DNA of 64,000 bases, from contig CAWGHD010000002.1 of the NCBI GenBank assembly GCA_963822295.1, positions 744,001-808,000 on the forward strand, in the 5' to 3' direction. The position numbers were made by a program, and so were the translations under genes. This document shows, one piece after another, positions 58,587-64,000 of this stretch (positions are counted from its first letter, which is position 1; each line of letters opens with the position of its first letter). The notes below the pieces were generated by a model that worked only from the letters and a program-made list of their open reading frames with translations, made no database searches and had not been told where the DNA came from. This DNA comes from VRUE01 sp963822295 (GTDB taxonomy: Bacteria > Actinomycetota > Thermoleophilia > Solirubrobacterales > 70-9).

Positions 58587-59046
58587 CGCTCCCTCCCGTC
58601 AGGGCCCGCTCGATCCCGTCGAGGGCCTCCTCGAGGATGCCGCCCTGGCCGCGGCGCATCATCGGCGAGCCCAGCCTCGACATGCCCCGCAGGCTCTGGT
58701 CGGACGTGATGCCGACCTCCGTGCCGGCGCCGTCCTCGCGCAGCTCGATCTCGATCCGGGAGCTGTTCAGGTGCCGTTCGAACGGCGTCCCCTCGAGCTG
58801 CTGCTCCCAGACGTAGCGCTCGCGCTCGGCCGAGCTCAGGCAGCGGTAGTCGGCCCTCACCCCGCGCCCCTCGGCGGTCTCGAGCACCTTGGTCCATTCG
58901 CCGCGCCTGCCGCCCCCCTTGCGCTCCACGTTCTCGACCCTGCTCGTGCGCGGCCACCAGCGAGGCAGGCTGTAGGGGTCGGAGACCAGGTCCCAGACCT
59001 CGCCGAGCGGGGCCGCGATCGTGCGTCGGCGGGAGACTCGCGGCAT
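58579..59046 (-). CDS. SRPBCC (polyketide cyclase/START-like) family protein
   Basis: A 155-residue single SRPBCC domain: VSRRRTIAAPLGEVWDLVSDPYSLPRWWP at the start, WTKVLETAEGRGVRADYRC in the middle and the long C-terminal helix GGILEEALDGIERAL. Members bind hydrophobic ligands in a central cavity and act as cyclases, lipid carriers or regulators. No active-site motif can be assigned. It is the fourth gene of the RsiG-like/FHA/MerR operon and overlaps the ADPS-like gene by 8 nt, so a lipid ligand is plausible. Confidence 0.82.
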   Translation of the reverse strand: MPRVSRRRTIAAPLGEVWDLVSDPYSLPRWWPRTSRVENVERKGGGRRGEWTKVLETAEGRGVRADYRCLSSAERERYVWEQQLEGTPFERHLNSSRIEIELREDGAGTEVGITSDQSLRGMSRLGSPMMRRGQGGILEEALDGIERALTGGSDD

Positions 59047-59066
59047 CGAGAGGGCCCCCGCGCCCG

Positions 59067-59813
59067 TCAGTTGCCGGTCAGCCGGCGCAGGTCCCTGACG
59101 AGCAGCAGGTGCTTGAGGTGGCTGACGGTGGCGGCGAGGCTCTCGAGGCTCTCGAGCGCTTCCTTGCGGCGGTCCGGGTTGCGCGAGCGCAGCGAGGAGC
59201 CGAGGACCGCTTCGAGCAGGTTGGACTCGCGGTCGGCCAAGGTGCGGAAGACGCGCATGTTGCGGGCGCCGACCCCGAACCGGGAGAGTTCGTTGGCAGC
59301 CTTGACGACCTCGCGGTCGGTCTCGTCGTAGACGATCCGGCCCTCGCGTTTTTCGGGCTGGACGATCCCGTAGTTCTCGAGCTCCGCTATCAGCTCCTCG
59401 CGGGCGCCGGTCTCCTCGATCACCTGGTCGCGGGTGAGGTAGGCGCTGGAGGTGTTGACGAGGATCGCGCGCCGCACCGAGCCGCCCGACTGGCGCCGCT
59501 CGGCGCCGTCGCCGCCGAGGTCGATCTCCCCTCCCGCCGCCAGCTCCTGGCGGATCACCCGCAGCGGCAGGAACTCGTCGCGCTGGAGGCGGAGGATCGT
59601 GCGCAGCCTTTCGACGTCGGCCTGGCTGTAGAGGCGGTAGCCGCCGGGCGTCCGCCGCGGGGTCAGCAGCTTCTGGTCCTCGAGGTAGCGGATCTTCGAG
59701 ATCGAGATGTCGTCGAACTCCGACTGCAGGATCTTGCAGACGGCGCCGATCGTCAGCGCCTTGCGTGGGCGGCTCGGGGAGTCGGGCGGGCGGGTCGCTT
59801 CGGGCAGGGGCAT
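59067..59813 (-). CDS. MerR-family transcriptional regulator, FtsR-like
   Basis: A 248-residue regulator with an N-terminal winged-helix MerR domain: LTIGAVCKILQSEFDDISISKIRYLEDQKLLTPRRTPGGYRLYSQADVERL near residues 20-70. It then has a linker, a second helical segment with AYLTRDQVIEETGAREELIAELENYGIV (a second winged-helix-like unit near 130-160) and a helical C-terminus. Such long MerR proteins next to an FHA/GarA gene are the actinobacterial FtsR type, which controls ftsZ in Corynebacterium. No effector-binding or metal-binding cysteines are seen. ATG 59813 is 2 nt after the FHA gene. Confidence 0.87.
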   Translation of the reverse strand: MPLPEATRPPDSPSRPRKALTIGAVCKILQSEFDDISISKIRYLEDQKLLTPRRTPGGYRLYSQADVERLRTILRLQRDEFLPLRVIRQELAAGGEIDLGGDGAERRQSGGSVRRAILVNTSSAYLTRDQVIEETGAREELIAELENYGIVQPEKREGRIVYDETDREVVKAANELSRFGVGARNMRVFRTLADRESNLLEAVLGSSLRSRNPDRRKEALESLESLAATVSHLKHLLLVRDLRRLTGN

Positions 59814-59815
59814 CT

Positions 59816-60289
59816 TCACTTCTCCAGATAGCTGAGCTTGTACTTGCCGACCTGGATCTCGTCGCCGTCGGCGAGCCGGTGGGACTCGATGCGGCGGCGG
59901 TTGACGTAGGTCCCGTTGAGCGAGCCGAGGTCGTCGATGTAGAGCCCGTCCCGCCGCCGCACCAGCAGCGCGTGGTTGCGGGAGACGGTGACGTCGTCGA
60001 GGAAGACCCCGGCGTCGGGGCTGCGGCCGATGCTGATCCTGTCCTCGGTGACGGTGAAGCTCTCCCCCGCCCTTCCGCCGCCGGCCCGGATCACCAGCGC
60101 CGCCCCGGTGCGCTCGACCGCCTCGTCGATGTCGATCGGCTTCATGTCGCCGGTGTCGTCGACGGTGTAGGTCATCGTCGTCGGGTCGTCCCCTCCCTCG
60201 GAGGGGCCGCCGAGGTAGGCGCCGCACTTCTGGCAGTAGTTGGCGCCCTCGGGGTTGACGAAGCCGCACTCGGGACAGTGAGCCGCCAC
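59816..60289 (-). CDS. FHA-domain protein with N-terminal zinc ribbon, GarA-like
   Basis: A 157-residue protein. The N-terminal zinc ribbon CPECGFVNPEGANYCQKCG (two CxxC pairs) is followed by an acidic linker with PTTMTYTVDD, which contains the TT phospho-acceptor typical of GarA/OdhI, and by an FHA domain (about 70-157): ISIGRSPDAGVFLDD, VSRNHALLVRR, DDLGSLNGTYVN and GDEIQVGKYKL. FHA domains bind phosphothreonine; GarA-like proteins are Ser/Thr-kinase substrates that control glutamate and 2-oxoglutarate metabolism. The GTG start at 60289 is 11 nt after the RsiG-like gene. Confidence 0.9.
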   Translation of the reverse strand: MAAHCPECGFVNPEGANYCQKCGAYLGGPSEGGDDPTTMTYTVDDTGDMKPIDIDEAVERTGAALVIRAGGGRAGESFTVTEDRISIGRSPDAGVFLDDVTVSRNHALLVRRRDGLYIDDLGSLNGTYVNRRRIESHRLADGDEIQVGKYKLSYLEK

Positions 60290-60300
60290 TGGAATCCCTC

Positions 60301-60570
60301 CTAGGGGCGCGGCTTGTCTTCGGGGGTGTCGAGGGCGCGGCCGGCGAGGATCTCCGTCAGCCGGCTGACGTCGTCGCCGGAGATCAGCGAGCCGCCCTGC
60401 TCCCGTTTCTGCCGCAGCCGGTTGACGAGCTCGGCACGGAGGATGTCGATCTTCCCGTGCAGCACACGCCGCTTGTAGGAGATCTCGTTCTCCTCCTCTG
60501 TGAGCGTCTCGATCAGCTCCTTCAGTTCCTTGTCGCTGAGCGAACCGAGATCGGGAAAGGTGTCCTCCAT
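60301..60570 (-). CDS. RsiG-like small coiled-coil protein, candidate c-di-GMP-binding anti-sigma factor
   Basis: An 89-residue mostly helical protein. The segment KELKELIETLTEEENEISYKRR then VLHGKIDILRAELVNRLRQ forms two helices of a predicted antiparallel coiled coil. The second helix fits the RsiG c-di-GMP motif E(x)3S(x)2R(x)3Q(x)3D as E-NEI-S-YK-R-RVL-H-GKI-D, with His replacing Gln. RsiG proteins hold sigma factor WhiG inactive when loaded with c-di-GMP; single-domain versions are known in deep-branching actinobacteria. No WhiG-like gene is in the window. ATG 60570 follows aaggagcacg, and a strong TTGAAC/TATAGT promoter lies upstream. Confidence 0.7.
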   Translation of the reverse strand: MEDTFPDLGSLSDKELKELIETLTEEENEISYKRRVLHGKIDILRAELVNRLRQKREQGGSLISGDDVSRLTEILAGRALDTPEDKPRP

Positions 60571-60618
60571 CGTGCTCCTTGTTGAGTGAGGCGTCGCCTC
60601 CGTTGACCGCGGCCACCG

Positions 60619-60648
60619 ACTATAGCTGGGCTTCGGCAAAAGGTTCAA
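60619..60648 (-). promoter_or_regulatory. Promoter of the RsiG-like/FHA/MerR operon
   Basis: On the minus strand TTGAAC (60648-60643) and TATAGT (60624-60619) are 18 bp apart, the best sigma-70-type promoter in the window. The transcript would start near 60612, leaving about 42 nt of leader with a ribosome binding site. The -35 overlaps the pgsA terminator stem. Confidence 0.6.
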
Positions 60649-60660
60649 CCGAAGGTTGAA
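60638..60660 (-). terminator. Intrinsic terminator after pgsA
   Basis: Minus strand: ttcaacc and ggttgaa pair (60660-60644) around ttc, followed by cctttt (60643-60638). It starts 3 nt after the pgsA stop (60663). It is one of the few hairpins in the window with a T-run. Confidence 0.65.
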
Positions 60661-60662
60661 GG

Positions 60663-61334
60663 TTATGGAGACTGACCCTTCCCTTGCACGGCCCGGGCGT
60701 GTCGCGCTTCGGCGACGCCGGTGCGTGCGTAGAGCACCGTCGCCAGGATCGCCAGGGCGACGCCGAGGATCAGGAGGGCTTCCGGGACCCAGCCCTCGAC
60801 GGCGAGCGCGAAGAAGATCCCGCCCATGATCGGGAAGACCGAGATCCGTCCCGGCCAGTTGACCCTGATCTCCACCCCGTGCCGGACCGCGTACTGGGCG
60901 AGGAGCAGCATCGCCACCTCGCGGGCGACGAGGACGGCGAGCGCCCAGCGCGGCAGCAGCTCGTAGTGCCAGCAGACGACGGCGCCGGCGAGGATCGTGA
61001 GGCGGTCGATCAGCGGGTCGAGCATCGTCCCCAGCCGGCTGTACTGGCCGGTGACCCGGGCGAGGAAGCCGTCGACGTAGTCGCCGGCGGCGATCAGCCA
61101 GAAGACGGCGGCCGCGGCGGCGCTCCTGCCGTCGTCGGTCTCGAAGGCGAGGTAGAGGAAGAGCGGGATCGCCGCGATCCGCGCGTAGCCGACGAAGTTG
61201 GGGATCGTCCAGGGGTTGAGCGGCTGGCCCTTCTGCGTCTGCGGCGGCGGCGGGGCGCTGCGGTCGAGCCCGAAGAGCCGCCGAATGCGCCCGCGCCCGA
61301 AGGGGGCGCTGCTCTGCGGCTCCTCAGGAGCCAT
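60663..61334 (-). CDS. pgsA: CDP-alcohol phosphatidyltransferase, PgsA-like
   Basis: A 223-residue membrane enzyme with about six helices. The family motif D-x2-DG-x2-AR-x8-G-x3-D-x3-D reads DYVDGFLARVTGQYSRLG followed by TMLDPLIDRL near residues 84-112. It would transfer a polar head group (glycerol 3-phosphate or similar) to CDP-diacylglycerol in phospholipid synthesis; the CDP-diacylglycerol-glycerol-3-phosphate synthase reading is the commonest for this size. The N-terminal 40 residues are polar and Pro-rich. The start at 61334 overlaps the end of proS by 11 nt. Confidence 0.87.
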   Translation of the reverse strand: MAPEEPQSSAPFGRGRIRRLFGLDRSAPPPPQTQKGQPLNPWTIPNFVGYARIAAIPLFLYLAFETDDGRSAAAAAVFWLIAAGDYVDGFLARVTGQYSRLGTMLDPLIDRLTILAGAVVCWHYELLPRWALAVLVAREVAMLLLAQYAVRHGVEIRVNWPGRISVFPIMGGIFFALAVEGWVPEALLILGVALAILATVLYARTGVAEARHARAVQGKGQSP

Positions 61335-63018
61335 CGAGGCCCTGGAGGAGCTGGTGCGCCCGCGCGGCGGCCTCCTCGACGGGCAGCTTGTGCTCGGCGC
61401 CCGAGGCGCGCTCATTCGCCTCGACCACGCCGTCTGCGAGGCCGCGCCTGCCGACCACGATCCGCAGCGGGCAGCCGAGCAGCTCGGCGTCGGTGAGCTT
61501 CTCGCCGGGGCCGGCGTCGCGGTCGTCGTAGAGGACCTCGGCGCCGAGCAGCTCGCGCAGCTCCTCGTAGAGGCGGTCGGACGCCGCGCGCTCGTCCTCG
61601 CCGGCCTTCGCCAGCGAGACCAGGTGGACTCTCCAGGGGGAGATCGCGGGCGGCCAGACGATCCCGCTCTCGTCGGCTCGCTGCTCGATCGCGGCGGCGG
61701 CGATCCGGGCCGGCCCGATCCCGTAGCTGCCCATCACGATCGGGTGCTCCTTGCCCTCCTCGTCGAGGTAGGAGGCGCCGAGCGGCTCCGAGTAGCGGGT
61801 GCCGAGCTTGAAGATGTTGCCGACCTCGATCGCCGGCTCGATCTCGATCGTGCCGCCGCCGGGCGCCGTGTCGCCGGCCTCGACCGAGCGCACGTCCATC
61901 TCGTGGGCCTCGAAGTCCCGGGCGGGGTCGACGCCGCGCAGGTGGGCGTCGGGGCGGTTCGCGCCGCAGACGTAGGAGTCGCCGGTGATCGCCGCGTCCC
62001 TGATGATCGGCAGGCCGGCGCCGACCGGGCCGATGAAGCCGACCGGCCCCAGCTCGGCCTCGATCTCCTCCGGCTTGGCCTGGCGGAAGTCGGTTCCCAT
62101 CCCGTTGCGCAGCTTGATCTCGTTGAGGCGGTGGTCGCCGCGCAGGAGGACGAGGACCAGGCCGCGCCCCTCGACGACGATCGGCATCGCCTTGATCAGG
62201 GCGCCGGCGGGGACGCCGAGCGCGCCGGAGACCTCCTCGACGGTCGTCAGCCCGGGCGTCGAGACCTCCTCCGGGGAGTCGAGGCGGGGCGGCAGCTCGA
62301 CCGCCTGCGGGTCGGCGGAGGCGACCTCGACGTTGGCGGCGTAGCCGGGCGCCAGAGCCACCTCGTTCTCCCCGGCCGCGCAGGGCGCCATGTACTCGTG
62401 GGCGCCCGACCCGCCCATCATCCCGACGTCGGACTCGACCCGGTACCAGCGCAGCCCGCAGCGGTCGAAGATCCGGTCATAGGCGCCGGTCTGGAGCTCG
62501 TAGGAGCGCTCGAGCCCCTCCTCGTCGCGGTCGAAGGAGTAGGCGTCCTTCATCGTGAACTCGCGGGTGCGGAGCACGCCGGCCCGCGGGCGCGGCTCGT
62601 CGCGCTCCTTGGTCTGCAGGTGGAAGAGCATCAGCGGCAGGTCGCGGTAGGAGCGGACCTCGCGGCCGACGTGGTGGGTGATCGCCTCCTCGTGGGTCAT
62701 CGCCAGGACCAGCGGCGCGCCCCTGCGGTCCTCGAGCTTGAAGAGCTCGTCGATCTCGTAGCGCCCCGTCTTCTGCCAGTTCTCGGCCGGCTGCAGGACC
62801 GGCATCAGCATCTCCTGGCAGCCGATCGCCTCCATCTCCTCGCGCAGGATCCGTTCGATCTTCTGGATCGAGCGCCAGCCGGCGGGCAGATAGCTCCAGA
62901 GCCCCGCCCCGAGCTGGCGGACCAGGCCCGCCCGCACCATCAGCTTGTGCGAGACCGCCTCCGCGTCGGCGGGCGCGTCCTTGAGCGTCGGCAGGAAGGT
63001 CTGAGACAGACGGGTCAC
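61324..63018 (-). CDS. proS: Prolyl-tRNA synthetase, bacterial type
   Basis: Class II aminoacyl-tRNA synthetase that charges tRNA-Pro. The 564-residue protein shows LSQTFLPTLKDAPADAEAVS at the start, motif 1 around GAGLWSYLPAGWRSIQKIE, motif 2 in RTREFTMKDAYSFDRDEEG, the YbaK-type editing insert (about 220-390, with VEEVSGALGVPAGALIKA and RGDHRLNEIKL), motif 3 in GSYGIGPARIAAAAIEQ and the C-terminal anticodon domain. I prefer GTG 63018 (MTRLSQTFLPTLKD) because it follows a TAGGTT -10 box by 7 nt; GTG 63036 is an alternative. pgsA overlaps its end. Confidence 0.95.
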   Translation of the reverse strand: MTRLSQTFLPTLKDAPADAEAVSHKLMVRAGLVRQLGAGLWSYLPAGWRSIQKIERILREEMEAIGCQEMLMPVLQPAENWQKTGRYEIDELFKLEDRRGAPLVLAMTHEEAITHHVGREVRSYRDLPLMLFHLQTKERDEPRPRAGVLRTREFTMKDAYSFDRDEEGLERSYELQTGAYDRIFDRCGLRWYRVESDVGMMGGSGAHEYMAPCAAGENEVALAPGYAANVEVASADPQAVELPPRLDSPEEVSTPGLTTVEEVSGALGVPAGALIKAMPIVVEGRGLVLVLLRGDHRLNEIKLRNGMGTDFRQAKPEEIEAELGPVGFIGPVGAGLPIIRDAAITGDSYVCGANRPDAHLRGVDPARDFEAHEMDVRSVEAGDTAPGGGTIEIEPAIEVGNIFKLGTRYSEPLGASYLDEEGKEHPIVMGSYGIGPARIAAAAIEQRADESGIVWPPAISPWRVHLVSLAKAGEDERAASDRLYEELRELLGAEVLYDDRDAGPGEKLTDAELLGCPLRIVVGRRGLADGVVEANERASGAEHKLPVEEAAARAHQLLQGLDGS

Positions 63019-63025
63019 GCCGAGA

Positions 63026-63031
63026 AACCTA
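63026..63031 (-). promoter_or_regulatory. -10 element (TAGGTT) for proS
   Basis: TAGGTT (63031-63026) ends 7 nt before the proS GTG at 63018. A TTGATG in the neighbouring palindrome (63052-63047) is 15 bp upstream and could serve as -35, although the spacing is short. Confidence 0.4.
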
Positions 63032-63042
63032 CCCACATCGAG

Positions 63043-63087
63043 ATCGCATCAAGTTGACCATGTATCGCATGGCGAACTTGATGCGAT
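63043..63087. repeat. 45-bp intergenic palindrome, copy 2
   Basis: Left arm atcgcatcaagttgaccatg (63043-63062), loop tatcg and right arm (63068-63087) repeat the element at 19091-19135 with only two changes, cg to ga in the left arm, so two of 20 stem pairs are lost. It lies 4 nt beyond the acyl-CoA synthetase stop and 24 nt before the proS start. Confidence 0.85.
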
Positions 63088-63091
63088 TCGG

Positions 63092-64000
63092 CTACTCCTC
63101 CTCGGCGTAGAGAGCCTCGATCTGCTCGGCGTACTTTTGTTCGATCGGGCGGCGCTTCAGCTTCATCGTCGGCGTCAGCTCGTCGCCGCCCGGCTCCCAC
63201 TGGGTCGGGAGAACCTCGAAACGCTTGATCTGTTCGATCCGGGCGAGCCTCGCGTTGGCGCGCTCGACCGCGTCGGCGACCTCGTCGACCACCGCCTTCT
63301 CGGCGGCGATCTCCTCCGGCGCCGAGGCCTCGATGCCGTGCTGCTGAGCGAAGATCGCCGCGGCCTCAGGGTCGAGCATGATCAGGGCAACGTTGTAGGG
63401 GCGATTGTCGCCGACGGCGACCGCCTGCCCGATCAGCGGGCTGGCGACCTTGATCGTCGCCTCGATGTTGGCCGGCGACATGTTCTTGCCGGAGGCGCTG
63501 ATGATCAGCTCCTTCTTGCGGTCGACGATCTTCAGGTAGCCCTCCTCGTCGAGCTCGCCGATGTCGCCGGTGTGCAGCCAGCCATCGGAGTCGATCGCCT
63601 CGGCGGTCTTCTCGGGCTGGTTGCGATAGCCGGACATGACCATCTCGCCGCGGACCAGGATCTCACCGTCCTCGGCCAGCCTCAGCTCGACGCCCGGCGA
63701 GGGCGGCCCGACGGTCCCGATCCTGATCCGCTCGCGCGGATTGCAGGTGCCGGTCGCGCAGGTCTCCGACATCCCCCAGAGCTCAGCCAGCGGAACCCCC
63801 AGCGAATGGAAGAACTCGGTCACCTCGCGCGGGCAGGGGGCGGCGCCGACGTTGACCGTTTCGAGCTGGTCGAGCCCGAGGCGCTTGCGGATGGCCGAGA
63901 GGATCGCCGCGTCGGAGCGGCTGAATTCGAGGGCGAGATCCGCCGGCACCTCACCGTCGCCCGACTGCTCGGCCTCGACCTTGCGCCGGCCGACCTCGAG
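63092..64000 (-). CDS. Long-chain fatty-acid-CoA ligase, C-terminal part (cut by window edge)
   Basis: AMP-forming acyl-CoA synthetase; the last 302 residues are present and the reading frame runs open to 64000. GAAPCPREVTEFFHSLG and the LAELWGMSETCATGTCNP region (ATP/adenylate motif with the conserved Thr/Glu) are seen first. SDGWLHTGDIGELDEEGYL, then IVDRKKELIISASGKNMSPANIE, give the hinge Asp and the C-terminal lysine region. The pattern fits FadD15/long-chain acyl-CoA synthetases that activate fatty acids for degradation or complex lipid synthesis. It precedes the palindrome and proS on the same strand. Confidence 0.92.
   Translation of the reverse strand, partial: LEVGRRKVEAEQSGDGEVPADLALEFSRSDAAILSAIRKRLGLDQLETVNVGAAPCPREVTEFFHSLGVPLAELWGMSETCATGTCNPRERIRIGTVGPPSPGVELRLAEDGEILVRGEMVMSGYRNQPEKTAEAIDSDGWLHTGDIGELDEEGYLKIVDRKKELIISASGKNMSPANIEATIKVASPLIGQAVAVGDNRPYNVALIMLDPEAAAIFAQQHGIEASAPEEIAAEKAVVDEVADAVERANARLARIEQIKRFEVLPTQWEPGGDELTPTMKLKRRPIEQKYAEQIEALYAEEE

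Noticed and set aside
1..64000. tRNA, rRNA, prophage, integrase or conjugation genes
   Set aside because: I looked for typical tRNA T-arm sequences, integrase or transposase motifs and phage structural genes on both strands and found none; gaps between genes are short and explained.

Overview
The window is 64 kb of very GC-rich, densely packed bacterial DNA. Gene content points to an actinobacterium, most likely class Thermoleophilia (Solirubrobacterales-like). The signs are a MurT/GatD lipid II amidation pair, an FHA/MerR module beside an RsiG-like small protein, a WS/DGAT wax-ester synthase, a c-di-AMP (ydaO) riboswitch, secreted proteins with strongly basic C-terminal beta-domains, and many starts that look leaderless (TAnnnT 6-8 nt before the start codon). 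The class-level placement is inference. Nothing looks like a plasmid, phage, CRISPR array, transposon or rRNA/tRNA locus; this is core chromosome with lineage-specific secreted proteins.

Layout. 1-10646 (+): a translation/RNA and lysine block: end of infB, rbfA, nrnA, truB, ribF, rpsO, a peroxiredoxin, pnp, an M16 peptidase, dapB, dapA and RNase J. 10666-10768: two perfect inverted repeats separate this from a convergent two-component system (10806-12966, -). 13069-18380 (+): ftsK, cinA, thpR, recA. 18441-24697 (+): a membrane cupredoxin, a palindromic repeat, miaB, miaA, a cytochrome P450, dapF and an LL-DAP-aminotransferase-like gene. 24729-28197: a copper-site lipoprotein, a secreted protein, an MBL-fold hydrolase and an NAD-dependent epimerase. 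28254-30038 (+): hflX, dut. 30035-36555 (-): an RTX-like secreted protein, gatD, a methyltransferase, murT, a lipid kinase and a second methyltransferase. 36596-40155 (+): an envelope folding/redox run (cyclophilin, Bcp, hydrolase, PRC-barrel protein, VKOR, DsbA-like). 40222-47686 (-): a methyltransferase, two large secreted proteins flanking an SDR/thiolase pair, and a flavin reductase. 47696-49875: CcdA-like protein, a small hypothetical, DNA polymerase IV. 49872-50720 (-): an RlpA-like protein under a c-di-AMP riboswitch. 50876-55332: wax-ester synthase, a HEYNH metallopeptidase and NAD synthetase. 55397-60570: thioesterase, a membrane protein with duplicated HTH-like repeats, and a five-gene operon (RsiG-like, FHA, MerR, SRPBCC, ADPS-like). 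60663-64000 (-): pgsA, proS, a second copy of the palindromic repeat and an acyl-CoA synthetase cut by the window edge.

How the genes fit together. dapA, dapB, dapL-like and dapF would give a short aminotransferase route to diaminopimelate, but the DapF-like protein has serine at both catalytic cysteine positions, so its last step is in doubt. MurT-GatD amidates the lipid II stem peptide; FtsK, the RlpA-like protein and c-di-AMP sensing also concern the envelope. VKOR-DsbA, CcdA, peroxiredoxins and two cupredoxin-like proteins form a redox and copper theme at the cell surface.

Data quality. Seven genes carry ten single-base frameshifts (RNase J, histidine kinase x2, ftsK x2, a hydrolase, a PRC protein, dinB, nadE x2). 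Protein similarity continues smoothly in the next frame each time and several genes are normally essential, so I read these as sequence errors rather than pseudogenes.
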